A DNA stretch of 25,715 nucleotides from JAWKWH01 sp041582695 (GCA_041582695.1 JBFIBB010000016.1:1-25715); one strand, 5' to 3'; numbered from the stretch's first letter, positions 13,764 to 21,980 are shown. Notes: generated by a model not told the origin, from the letters alone. Numbers and translations: made by a program.

Positions 13764-15686
13764 ATGGCTAAAGGCGCGACAAAGGCGAAAAAACCCGCAA
13801 GGATTTCGTTGGAGCAGCTCCATCGAAAGATGGCCGACCCGAACACGCCGCATTCGTTGCTGCGCAATTATTTCATCATAGACGAGGAGCGGTCCGGTCC
13901 GTTTACGCCGGCCTTGGCGCTCAACCCGGAAACCGTCGAGATCCCGCCGACACCTGAAGCGCAGATGCGTGGCGAGATGGCCATCGGTGCGGCCAACTGG
14001 TTTTCGCGCATGCGCCGTCTGTCCGCATTCAACCGCCGGCTTGCCGAGGGATATGACGGACCCATCATCGTGTCGGAAGGCGATTCCTGGTTCCAGTTTC
14101 CGATCCTCCTGGATGACACGATCGATCAACTGATTCGGATGGGGTATGCCGTTCGCAGCCTGGGCGCGGCGGGAGACACGCTGGAAAACATGATCTCCAA
14201 GGCGGAATACCTCACTGCGCTGCGTCAGACCGGAGCAGCCGTGTTCCTGTTCAGCGCCGGTGGCAACGACGTGCTGGGCGGTGGTCATTTGGCGGACCAC
14301 CTGCGCAATTTCGATCCGTCAATGAGCCCGGCCGAGCACATATTGCCTAGTTTCGATACCCTCGTCGCCAAGGCTATCCAGGGATACGACACGGTCCTGA
14401 GATCGGTCGAAGCGCTGCCGGGCGAAATACAGATTTTCTGCCATGGCTACGACAAGCCGGTTCCCAATTCGGGAAAATGGCTCGGAAAGCCGATGAAGAC
14501 CCGCGGCATTACCGACAAGGCCTTCCAGAAATCGATCACTGACGAGCTCATCGACCGGTTCAACGGGCGCTTGAAGACACTCATCGCCGGTTTTGCCAAC
14601 GCGCACTACATAAACGTCCGCGGTGTTGTGGGCTCCAGTGCATCGCAGTGGCACGACGAACTGCATCCAAAAAATCCGGGTTACCTGAAGGTGGCCCAAA
14701 AGTTTGACGCCGGTATCAGGTCCGTTGCCCCACGGGCTTTTGCCGGCGTACCGCGCCCCATGCCAAGCGGCGGTATGGCGGCGCGGTCTTTTATTCGGAA
14801 ACGGCAGGCCGGCGGCGGAACGTCGCGGACCGGCCTGTCGCTTCACGTCGGCATGAATCGGATCGACGTCAACCACTATGGCACCGACGGCAAGCTGACG
14901 GCCTGTATTGCCGATGCGGAGGCCATGAAGGGAATTGCCGGCTCGCGCGGGTTTGAAGTGATGGATATCCTGACCGATGCGCAGGGCACCCGGGATGCAG
15001 TGATTTCCGCTATAACAGAAGCCTCCAAACGATTGAAATCAGGCGATATTTTTCTGTACACTTATGCCGGGCACGGCAGCCAGATGCATGACTTCAATGG
15101 CGACGAAGCAGACAATCTGGATGAAACCTGGTGCCTGTTCGACGGCATGCTGCTGGACGACGAGGCCTACGAGCTCTGGTGCAGGTTCGATGAGGGCGTG
15201 CGAATATTGGCGATCCTGGATTGCTGTCACTCGGGTACCGCCATCAGGGCTGCGCCGGCGCTGTTCGACAATGCCAGCGGGAGCCAGGACGGCAACAAGG
15301 CACGCATGCTGCCTGTTCCGGTAGCCAGGCAGGCCTTCGCCAACAATCCGGAGCTGTATCGCAGCATAGGATCGGCTCGCGCCGGCGGCGACGGCAATGG
15401 CTTGCTCGCCGACGACATTGCGCTCAGCGATCATCGTTCGCCGCTTCGCGCCACGATCAGGCTTATTTCGGGTTGTCAGGACAACCAGCTATCGATGGAT
15501 GGCTTCTTCAACGGCCGGTTCACCGAGGAATTGCTGAAAGTGTGGAACAACGGCAGGTTTTCGGGAAGCTACGATGCTTTTCACAAGGCCATTCTCAAAG
15601 GTATGCCGCCGACCCAGACACCCAATCATTTCCAGATTGGCCAGGCCGACCCGGCTTTCGACGGGCAGGTGCCTTTCACGATCTAG
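13764..15686 (+). CDS. SGNH/GDSL hydrolase-metacaspase (C14) fusion protein
   Basis: The 640-residue protein has two catalytic-looking domains. Residues about 98-325 form an SGNH hydrolase: block I VSEGDSWF (Ser108), block II SLGAAGDT (Gly137), block III FSAGGNDV (Asn168) and block V WHDELHP (Asp298, His301). Residues about 357-630 form a caspase-fold peptidase C14: LSLHVGMNRID at the first strand, YTYAGHGSQ (His437) and LDCCHSGTA (Cys488) give the His/Cys dyad. An acidic insert (GDEADNLDETW) follows the His as in calcium-dependent metacaspases. There is no signal peptide; the N-terminus is Lys-rich (MAKGATKAKK), so the protein is probably cytoplasmic unless exported by another route. ATG 13764 has GGGGAA upstream; the longer open frame to 13404 lacks support. 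Substrates of both domains are unknown. Confidence 0.9.
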   Translation: MAKGATKAKKPARISLEQLHRKMADPNTPHSLLRNYFIIDEERSGPFTPALALNPETVEIPPTPEAQMRGEMAIGAANWFSRMRRLSAFNRRLAEGYDGPIIVSEGDSWFQFPILLDDTIDQLIRMGYAVRSLGAAGDTLENMISKAEYLTALRQTGAAVFLFSAGGNDVLGGGHLADHLRNFDPSMSPAEHILPSFDTLVAKAIQGYDTVLRSVEALPGEIQIFCHGYDKPVPNSGKWLGKPMKTRGITDKAFQKSITDELIDRFNGRLKTLIAGFANAHYINVRGVVGSSASQWHDELHPKNPGYLKVAQKFDAGIRSVAPRAFAGVPRPMPSGGMAARSFIRKRQAGGGTSRTGLSLHVGMNRIDVNHYGTDGKLTACIADAEAMKGIAGSRGFEVMDILTDAQGTRDAVISAITEASKRLKSGDIFLYTYAGHGSQMHDFNGDEADNLDETWCLFDGMLLDDEAYELWCRFDEGVRILAILDCCHSGTAIRAAPALFDNASGSQDGNKARMLPVPVARQAFANNPELYRSIGSARAGGDGNGLLADDIALSDHRSPLRATIRLISGCQDNQLSMDGFFNGRFTEELLKVWNNGRFSGSYDAFHKAILKGMPPTQTPNHFQIGQADPAFDGQVPFTI

Positions 15687-15715
15687 ATCGATTGCAACCT
15701 CCCAGGACTGCGAAA

Positions 15716-15750
15716 AACAAGGCCGGCGCTTACGAAACGCCGGCCTTGTT
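15716..15750 (-). terminator. Intrinsic terminator between convergent genes
   Basis: AACAAGGCCGGCG (15716-15728) pairs perfectly with CGCCGGCCTTGTT (15738-15750) around a 9-nt loop. On the minus strand the stem runs into TTGTTTTTCG, a proper U-tract, so it ends the corrinoid-protein transcript. The hairpin may also act on the metacaspase transcript from the other side. Confidence 0.85.
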
Positions 15751-15774
15751 CTGCTGGAAAAGGAATTTGCTGGG

Positions 15775-16473
15775 TCAGGCGGTTGCGCGCTGATTATGGC
15801 GTCTTGACATGAAATGCTTGGCCGTTTCGACCGCCACGGCGGCATCGCGGCAATAGGCGTCGGCGCCGACCGCCTTGCCGAACTCCTCGTTGAGCGGCGC
15901 ACCGCCGACAAGAACTACCAGGTCGTCGCGAATGCCGCGTTCGATCAGCGTGTCGATGACCACTTTCATGTACGGCATGGTTGTGGTGAGCAGCGCCGAC
16001 ATCCCGATGATATCCGGCTGCTCCCGCTCGATTGCGTCAAGATAGTTCTCCACCGGGTTGTTGATTCCCAGGTCGACCACGTCGAATCCCGCGCCTTCCA
16101 TCATCATGCCGACGAGGTTCTTGCCGATGTCGTGGATGTCGCCTTTGACCGTGCCGATGACCATTTTGCCCTGCTTGGGCGCGCCGGTTTCAGCAAGCAG
16201 CGGGCGCAGAATGGCCATGCCCGCCTTCATGGCGTTTGCCGACAGCAGCACTTCGGGAACGAACAGGATGCCGTCGCGAAAATCCTCGCCGACGATGCGC
16301 ATTCCCTCGACAAGGGCCTTGGTCAGTACGTCGTAAGGCGCCCAGCCGCGCTCGAGGAGAATGTTCGTGCCTTCCTCGATCTCTTCCTTGAGCCCGTCGT
16401 AGAGGTCGTCATGCATCTGCGGCACGAGTTCGTCGTCGCTGAGTTCGGACAGAATGATTTCATCATCGGACAT
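15775..16473 (-). CDS. Corrinoid (cobalamin-binding) methyl carrier protein
   Basis: The 232-residue protein is of the MtbC/MttC type, like the B12 module of MetH. Residues about 20-100 form the four-helix cap (B12-binding_2) and residues about 103-222 the Rossmann-like cobalamin domain. The lower-ligand motif D-x-H-x-x-G is intact as Asp112-Ile-His114-Asp-Ile-Gly117, followed by the SALLTTT and VGGAPLNEEFG motifs that hold the nucleotide tail. It would carry the methyl group between the MttB-like enzyme, the THF methyltransferase and possibly the homocysteine methyltransferase. ATG 16473 has GGAG about 10 nt upstream. It diverges from the MttB-like gene across 311 bp. The C-terminus is mildly basic (SRRHNQRATA). 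Confidence 0.96.
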   Translation of the reverse strand: MSDDEIILSELSDDELVPQMHDDLYDGLKEEIEEGTNILLERGWAPYDVLTKALVEGMRIVGEDFRDGILFVPEVLLSANAMKAGMAILRPLLAETGAPKQGKMVIGTVKGDIHDIGKNLVGMMMEGAGFDVVDLGINNPVENYLDAIEREQPDIIGMSALLTTTMPYMKVVIDTLIERGIRDDLVVLVGGAPLNEEFGKAVGADAYCRDAAVAVETAKHFMSRRHNQRATA

Positions 16474-16784
16474 GGTTATTTTGCTCCGTCGGGACTTTGG
16501 CCTGTTTCGGGACGGCCTCCCTCTACCGGATTACCCATAATTTCATCCAATGCCAATCTCTTAGCCGGATTGCGACGTGGGAAATGACGATAGCGCCAAA
16601 AACAGCCACGACGGCATTCATTTGCCCGCCGGGCCGATATTGGCGTATTTTGGGCCATGATACAGCTTATCGCTTTTGCGACACGCCTTGGCGTTGGCGG
16701 AAACGTTTGCGAGCGCGCCTTGTCTACGATTTTATCAACAGGCGCGAATTTTTTGGCGCCGGCACTTTCGCTGAGGGAAATGAA
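16474..16784. other. Divergent control region of corrinoid protein and MttB-like genes
   Basis: These 311 bp should hold the promoters for the corrinoid protein (left) and the MttB-like gene (right). I looked for and did not find a copy of the GATATAAAGA operator or the TGTGA-N6-TCACA dyad. No convincing promoter pair or small gene could be fixed by eye. Confidence 0.5.
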
Positions 16785-18350
16785 ATGAACGAAATATCTG
16801 CCGATAGCGCCCGCACGCGGCGAGCCGGGCGCGCAAGCGGAGGTGCAGCCGCCCGCCGTGCGGCTCGTTCGGGAGGCGGTCCCGGTACACAGCTCACCTA
16901 TATCAAGCGCAAGCTGAAGCCGTTTGAGGTGCTCGACGAAGAAGGGCTCGTACTGATCGAAACCAATGCCGACCGGGTGCTTGAGGAGATCGGCATCGAG
17001 TTTCGCGACGACGCCGAGGTGCTCGAGCTGTGGCGGCAGGCCGGTGCGGATGTCAAAGGCGAGCGCGTCCATTTTCCCAAGGATTTGTGCCGCGAATTGT
17101 TGAAAACCGCGCCGTCGCAATTCACCCAGCATGCGCGCAATCCCGAACGCTCGGTCGAGATCGGAGGCGACGCCACGGTATTCGCCCCGGTCTACGGCCC
17201 GCCTTTCGTGCGCGACCTCGACGGTCAGCGCCGCTACGCCACGATCGAGGATTTCCGCAATTTCGTGAAGCTCGCCTATATGGCGCCGGCCATCCATCAT
17301 TCCGGCGGCACGGTGTGCGAGCCGGTCGACGTGCCGGTCAACAAGCGCCACCTCGACATGATCTATTCGCACATCCGCTATTCCGACAAGCCGTTCATGG
17401 GCTCGGTGACAGCGCCGGAACGCGCCGAAGACACGGTCGAGATGTGCAAGATACTGTTTGGCGAAGAGTTCGTTGCCGGCAACACGGTATTGGTCAACCT
17501 GATCAACGCCAACTCACCGATGGTTTTCGACGAAACCATGCTCGGCGCTGCGAAGGTCTATGCCCGCAACAATCAGGCGTGCATCATCGCGCCATTCATC
17601 CTTGCCGGCGCGATGAGCCCGGTCACCGTGGCCGGAACGCTAACGCAGGTTCTGGCGGAAGTGCTTGCCGGCGCTGCCACGACGCAGCTCGTGCGGCCCG
17701 GTGCGCCGGTGCTGTTCGGCACTTTTGCCTCGTCGATTTCCATGCAATCGGGCGCGCCCACCTTCGGAACGCCGGAGCCGACACTGGTTTCCTACGGTGC
17801 CGCGCAGCTCGCCCGTCGTCTCGGGCTGCCGTTCCGTACCGGCGGTTCGCTGTGCGGATCAAAGCTTTCAGACGCCCAGGCAGCCTACGAAAGCGCCAAC
17901 ACCATCAATTCGACCCTGCTTGCGGGCACCAATTTCGTTCTGCACGCGGCCGGCTGGCTCGAAGGCGGCCTGGTCAGCTCCTACGAGAAATTCATGATGG
18001 ATATCGACCAGCTCGGTATGCAGCAGCGCATCGCCGAGGGTGTTGGCCTCACCGAAAACGATCAGGCGATGGACGCAATCCGCGAAGTCGGGCCGGGCAG
18101 CCATTATCTCGGCTGCAGCCACACTCAGGCAAATTTCCAGACGGCATTCTACCGCTCGACGATTGCGGACAACAATTCCTACGAACAGTGGCAGGCCGAG
18201 GGCGAGAAATCGGCAAGCCAGCGCGCAGGCGAACTGGCTCGCCAATGGCTTGAAACCTATCAGGGACCGGACCTTGATCCGGGCATAGACGAGGCGTTGA
18301 AGGAGTTCATTGCCAAGAAGAAGCAGTCCATGCCCGACGCGTTCACCTGA
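16785..18350 (+). CDS. MttB-family (non-pyrrolysine) amine:corrinoid methyltransferase
   Basis: The 521-residue protein is of the trimethylamine methyltransferase (MttB) superfamily. The catalytic barrel follows an unusual Arg/Ala/Gly-rich head (residues 10-33, RRAGRASGGAAARRAAR). Family stretches include VLEEIGIEF, GGTVCEPVDVPVNKRHLDM, LINANSPMVFDETMLGAA, LAGAMSPVTVAGTLTQ and FRTGGSLCGSKLSDAQAAYES. No in-frame amber codon occurs, so this is one of the Pyl-less members, whose characterised relatives demethylate glycine betaine (MtgB), proline betaine (MtpB) or carnitine (MtcB). The substrate here cannot be chosen from sequence. ATG 16785 has GAGGGAA upstream; the open frame from 16497 is only an extension. 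The partner corrinoid protein is encoded divergently. Confidence 0.94.
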   Translation: MNEISADSARTRRAGRASGGAAARRAARSGGGPGTQLTYIKRKLKPFEVLDEEGLVLIETNADRVLEEIGIEFRDDAEVLELWRQAGADVKGERVHFPKDLCRELLKTAPSQFTQHARNPERSVEIGGDATVFAPVYGPPFVRDLDGQRRYATIEDFRNFVKLAYMAPAIHHSGGTVCEPVDVPVNKRHLDMIYSHIRYSDKPFMGSVTAPERAEDTVEMCKILFGEEFVAGNTVLVNLINANSPMVFDETMLGAAKVYARNNQACIIAPFILAGAMSPVTVAGTLTQVLAEVLAGAATTQLVRPGAPVLFGTFASSISMQSGAPTFGTPEPTLVSYGAAQLARRLGLPFRTGGSLCGSKLSDAQAAYESANTINSTLLAGTNFVLHAAGWLEGGLVSSYEKFMMDIDQLGMQQRIAEGVGLTENDQAMDAIREVGPGSHYLGCSHTQANFQTAFYRSTIADNNSYEQWQAEGEKSASQRAGELARQWLETYQGPDLDPGIDEALKEFIAKKKQSMPDAFT

Positions 18351-18354
18351 AAGA

Positions 18355-18374
18355 AGCCCGAGGACGGCCGGGCT
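18355..18374 (+). terminator. Weak hairpin after MttB-like gene
   Basis: AGCCCG (18355-18360) and CGGGCT (18369-18374) pair around an 8-nt loop just after the stop at 18350. No U-tract follows, so it may only attenuate or protect the 3' end and allow read-through into 18437. Confidence 0.3.
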
Positions 18375-18436
18375 AAAGTGGCCAATCTGATCCACCGGGA
18401 AGTCTGGCGTTCCGCCTTCAGAACAACGGACGAGTG

Positions 18437-19138
18437 ATGAAGATCGGTGCCGAGCATCTGGCGGCTGTCGCGCGGGCACTTTCGGTCAACGGCCTGATAT
18501 TGCGTGGCGGCTTCGCCTTCGAGGCGGAAGAAAACCCGCCGGCCGCCGCTTCGGGAAAGCCGGCCCGCTCGGTCGCGTTGGTCGGACATGCCGGCGCGGC
18601 CCAATGGCCGCATTTCAGCAAATGGCTGTGCCGGAGGGACGGGCAGCCCGAAAATCCGCTCGATACCTGGTCGCGCGAGGTTATAGGTTCGGTTGCCCGA
18701 CAGTTTGCCGCGCGAGCCGTGTTTCCGTCAGACCGGCCGTATCTGCCGTTCCAGCAATGGGCGGCCCGCGCAGAGCGGCTCAAACCTTCGCCGCTCGGCA
18801 TTCTCATCCATCCCGAATACGGGCTTTGGCATGCTTGGCGCGGTGCGCTGCTGTTCGATGAAATCATCGGTTTCGAGCCGGTAGGCGCCACAGCGCACCC
18901 GTGCGACGATTGCGTTGAAAAACCTTGTCTAAGCGCTTGTCCTGTCAGCGCTTTTTCCGGCAACGGATATGAGGTTGCCACGTGTACCCGCCATGTTCGG
19001 GGAGCAAGCGGCAGAAATTGCCGCGAAGGCGGTTGCCTTGCCCGCAAAGCGTGCCCGGTCGGGAAATCCTACCAATACGCGTCTGAAGTTCAGGCCTTTC
19101 ACATGGCTGCATTTCTCGACAACCACCCGGTGAAATAG
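18437..19138 (+). CDS. [4Fe-4S] ferredoxin-like protein, possible electron donor
   Basis: The 233-residue soluble protein has a C-terminal domain carrying eight cysteines: Cys156, 159, 164 and 168 (HPCDDCVEKPCLSACP) and Cys183, 195, 200 and 206 (CTRHV, NCREGGCLARKACP). Two CxxxCP/CxxxxxCP-type ends suggest one or two [4Fe-4S] clusters, reminiscent of the C-terminal region of epoxyqueuosine-reductase-like proteins, without their cobalamin domain. The N-terminal 150 residues are not recognised. The start is GTG at 18434 or ATG at 18437; ATG is used, with GGACGAG just upstream. It is 86 bp after the MttB-like gene on the same strand, which suggests cotranscription and a possible role as reductant. 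The family is also found away from such genes, so the link is inference. Confidence 0.82.
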   Translation: MKIGAEHLAAVARALSVNGLILRGGFAFEAEENPPAAASGKPARSVALVGHAGAAQWPHFSKWLCRRDGQPENPLDTWSREVIGSVARQFAARAVFPSDRPYLPFQQWAARAERLKPSPLGILIHPEYGLWHAWRGALLFDEIIGFEPVGATAHPCDDCVEKPCLSACPVSAFSGNGYEVATCTRHVRGASGRNCREGGCLARKACPVGKSYQYASEVQAFHMAAFLDNHPVK

Positions 19139-19191
19139 ATTTTTTCATAAAAACACCCAAGGATCACGTTCCACGATTCGTCTCAGGAACG

Positions 19192-19785
19192 ATGAGAGTA
19201 ATGACACTGGCGGAAACAGAAATGCCGGATGGCGACATGGATGCCGCCTCCGACGGAGCATTGATCGGGCGCGCGGTATCCGGCGACCGCGCGGCTTTCG
19301 CCGTGCTTGTGGAGCGCCATTACGATTTCGTCTTTCGCGTCGCATTCAAATGGTGCGGCAGCCGGGCCGACGCCGAAGACATCACACAGGAGGTCTGTGT
19401 GCGCCTTGCCAGGGCGATCCGGAATTTCAAGGGCGAAAGCCGGTTTACCACCTGGCTCTACGCACTGACCATCAATGCGGCGCGGGACCTGGGCCGGAAG
19501 TCCAGGCGCGAGGCGTTGAAAGCCGAAGCCTGGGGCGAACATGACGCGCTTTTTGGCGAGGCAGCGGCAGATGACGGCGACGAGGAACGGATATCGGTTC
19601 TGTGGCGCTTGGTCGGCCAATTGCCGGACAAACAACGAGACGCGGTGCTGCTGGTTTTTGGCGAAGGCCTGTCGCACGGCGATGCCAGTGACGTGATGGG
19701 ATGCGCCGAGACAACGGTTTCCTGGCACATTCACGAAGCAAAGAAACGGCTCAAGCAATTGGCGAAACGAGCCGGGGAATTATGA
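19192..19785 (+). CDS. ECF-type RNA polymerase sigma factor
   Basis: The 197-residue sigma-70-family protein has only regions 2 and 4. Region 2 spans about 38-105 (FRVAFKWCGSRADAEDITQEVCVRLARAI, then the -10-binding RFTTWLYALTINAARD). Region 4 spans about 133-190, with helix-turn-helix LSHGDASDVMGCAETTVSWHIHEAKKRL. The start is ATG 19192 with AGGAA close upstream; in-frame ATGs at 19201 and 19222 are possible. The stop overlaps the next gene's start (ATGA at 19782), the usual coupling between an ECF sigma factor and its anti-sigma factor. Here the partner is a membrane VWA protein. No recognisable zinc anti-sigma (ZAS) gene is present. Confidence 0.93.
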   Translation: MRVMTLAETEMPDGDMDAASDGALIGRAVSGDRAAFAVLVERHYDFVFRVAFKWCGSRADAEDITQEVCVRLARAIRNFKGESRFTTWLYALTINAARDLGRKSRREALKAEAWGEHDALFGEAAADDGDEERISVLWRLVGQLPDKQRDAVLLVFGEGLSHGDASDVMGCAETTVSWHIHEAKKRLKQLAKRAGEL

Positions 19786-21887
19786 TCATGGATGATCGAG
19801 AACTGAAAATTCTGGGCAGGATGCCCGTTCCCGAACCCGACGCAAAGCGCCGGGCGGCCGCGCTCGACCTGGCGATGCAGGCGTTCGATGAGCAGGCGGT
19901 TTCAAAAGACACCCAAGGATCGGCCACGGAAAATCGTCTGACCTCACGGGCGGCGAATTTCTGGAGAGCTGTTATGGAAAGAAAACTGAGCGCTACACCG
20001 GCCATTGCCGGCCTGCTGGTTCTGCCGATTGCCGGATACGCGGCCTGGTACATGGCGAACGAAAGGCCTTTCGCGATTGGGTCTGACGACAATCTGAGAA
20101 CGGCAAACGAACTCGCCGGCAAAAAGCCGCTGGGTAAGGAGGATGGCCGTGCCGGTCCTGCCGACGCCGCCAAGCTGAAACAGGAAACCGCCGTCTCGGA
20201 GTACCGGCAGGACGGCGAAGACTCGCGATCTGTCGTCAGCGCCGAACCAGCCAAGCCGGCCGAATTGGTCGAGCAGGATCTGGCGGGAGAAAGGCTGCGA
20301 GAGGCCGAAACGCTCGTCATGGCCGATGAAGTGCAGAGAAACGCGGTCGGAACCCTGCAGGGTGCGGCATCCGCTCCCAAGGTATCGGCCGAGCAGAAAC
20401 GCCTGATGCTTCCCGAACCCGGTGTCGTGGAGGAAGAGAACCGCGACCGGTTTGCCAGTTTCGACAACAATCCCGTCAAGGCCGCGCTGGAAAACCCGGT
20501 TTCGACATTCTCGATCGATGTCGACACGGCGTCCTATTCCTTCGTACGCAGTGCATTGATGCGAAATGGCCTGCCAAATCCCGATGCGGTCCGCGTCGAG
20601 GAGATGATCAACTACTTCCCTTACAACTGGGCCGGGCCGGAAGACGCTTCGGTGCCGTTCAACTCCACGATTACGGTGATGCCGTCGCCCTGGAACGAGC
20701 ACACCAAGCTCATGCATGTCGCGATCAAGGGATACGATGTGCAACCGGCGGAAAAACCGCGCGCCAACCTTGTGTTTTTGATCGACACCTCCGGATCGAT
20801 GAACCAGCCGGACAAGCTGCCGCTTCTGAAGACCTCTTTCCGCATGCTGCTTGACCGCCTGGATGCCGATGACACGATCTCGATTGTCACCTATGCGGGC
20901 AATGCTGGTACCGCACTCGAACCGACGAAAGTTTCGGAGAAGGCAAAAATCCTGGCGGTAATCGACGGTCTTGGTGCCGGTGGGCGCACCGCCGGAGCTG
21001 CTGGCATCCAGCAGGCCTACAATCTTGCCGAACAGGCCTTCATCAAGGGCGGTGTGAACCGTGTCATGCTCGCCACCGATGGCGATTTCAATGTCGGTGT
21101 TTCCGATGATGAATCGCTGAAGCGCATGATCGAGAAGAAGCGCGAAAGCGGCATCTTCCTGTCGGTGTTCGGCTTCGGTCACGGCAACTACAACGACCAG
21201 CTCATGCAGACGCTGGCGCAGAACGGCAATGGCCAGGCTGCCTATATCGACACGGTTGCCGAGGCGCAGAAGACGCTGGTCGAGGAGGCGGGTTCCACCC
21301 TGTTCCCGATCGCCAAGGACGTGAAAATCCAGGTCGAGTTCAACCCGGCGCGCGTCGCCGAGTACCGTCTCATAGGCTATGAGACCCGCGCATTGAAGCG
21401 TGAGGATTTCAACAACGACCGCATCGACGCGGGCGATATCGGATCAGGCCATTCGGTGACCGCGATCTACGAGATCACGCCCGTCGGCAGCCCGGCCGTC
21501 ACGAACGATACATTGCGCTATGCCGCCAATCAGGAAGCGCAGGGCGAAAAACCGCTTCAGTTGGACGGCGATCGTCCGGCTAGGGTGAATGACGAATATG
21601 CATTCCTCAAGCTGCGCTACAAGCTGCCGGACGAGGATACGAGCAAGCTGATCACCACGCCTGTCGGTGCCGGCAACGAAATTGCCACTCTTGCCGATGC
21701 ATCCGACGACCAGCGTTTCTCGGTTGCTGTCGCAGCCTTCGGCCAGAAGTTGCGCAACACGGACCAGACGTCGAGGTACGGTTACGAAGATATCCTCAAG
21801 CTGGCGCAAGCCGCGCGCGGTTCTGATCCCTACGGCTATCGCGCCGAATTCCTGTCGCTGGTGAGGATCGCCGACGCGCTCGACTGA
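19782..21887 (+). CDS. Membrane-anchored VWA/DUF3520 protein coupled to sigma factor
   Basis: The 701-residue protein has a cytoplasmic N-terminus (1-70), one transmembrane helix (about 72-91, ATPAIAGLLVLPIAGYAAWY), a charged periplasmic linker (100-220), a VWA N-terminal domain (about 225-320), a VWA domain (about 328-510) with an intact MIDAS (DTSGS at 335-339, Thr403, ATDGD with Asp433), and a C-terminal DUF3520 domain to the end. This is the YfbK-like architecture. Start ATG 19782 overlaps the sigma stop by 4 nt and has GGGG at 19774-19777; a second ATG at 19788 is possible. Its place right after the sigma gene and its single-pass topology suggest that the short cytoplasmic head takes the anti-sigma role, with the VWA part as the external sensor; that is inference. 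Confidence 0.92.
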   Translation: MIMDDRELKILGRMPVPEPDAKRRAAALDLAMQAFDEQAVSKDTQGSATENRLTSRAANFWRAVMERKLSATPAIAGLLVLPIAGYAAWYMANERPFAIGSDDNLRTANELAGKKPLGKEDGRAGPADAAKLKQETAVSEYRQDGEDSRSVVSAEPAKPAELVEQDLAGERLREAETLVMADEVQRNAVGTLQGAASAPKVSAEQKRLMLPEPGVVEEENRDRFASFDNNPVKAALENPVSTFSIDVDTASYSFVRSALMRNGLPNPDAVRVEEMINYFPYNWAGPEDASVPFNSTITVMPSPWNEHTKLMHVAIKGYDVQPAEKPRANLVFLIDTSGSMNQPDKLPLLKTSFRMLLDRLDADDTISIVTYAGNAGTALEPTKVSEKAKILAVIDGLGAGGRTAGAAGIQQAYNLAEQAFIKGGVNRVMLATDGDFNVGVSDDESLKRMIEKKRESGIFLSVFGFGHGNYNDQLMQTLAQNGNGQAAYIDTVAEAQKTLVEEAGSTLFPIAKDVKIQVEFNPARVAEYRLIGYETRALKREDFNNDRIDAGDIGSGHSVTAIYEITPVGSPAVTNDTLRYAANQEAQGEKPLQLDGDRPARVNDEYAFLKLRYKLPDEDTSKLITTPVGAGNEIATLADASDDQRFSVAVAAFGQKLRNTDQTSRYGYEDILKLAQAARGSDPYGYRAEFLSLVRIADALD

Positions 21888-21903
21888 CCTTTTCTCCCTG
21901 GAG

Positions 21904-21922
21904 CGAACCCGTCGCGGGTTCG
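21904..21922. terminator. Small hairpin after VWA gene
   Basis: CGAACCC (21904-21910) and GGGTTCG (21916-21922) pair around a 5-nt loop 16 bp after the VWA stop. It has no U-tract and precedes the stronger terminator at 21953. Confidence 0.4.
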
Positions 21923-21952
21923 ATTGCGGGCCGCCCGAGAAAGGGCCAACTG

Positions 21953-21980
21953 ACCGGCGGGAAGACCCGCCGGTTCTTTT
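21953..21980 (+). terminator. Intrinsic terminator of sigma/VWA operon
   Basis: ACCGGCGGG (21953-21961) and CCCGCCGGT (21966-21974) pair perfectly around an AAGA loop, followed by TCTTTT. The hairpin lies between the convergent VWA and homocysteine methyltransferase genes, and its T-tract touches the stop codon of the latter. Confidence 0.88.

Noticed and set aside
19153..19921. A 13-bp direct repeat ACACCCAAGGATC at 19153-19165 and 19909-19921
   Set aside because: One copy is in the leader of the sigma gene and the other inside the VWA coding sequence; a single short repeat with no symmetry is compatible with chance.
19944..21182. A 412-codon open frame on the minus strand opposite the VWA gene
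   Set aside because: It is a mirror frame of a GC-rich coding sequence; its product has no recognisable motif, whereas the plus-strand product has a full VWA/DUF3520 architecture.
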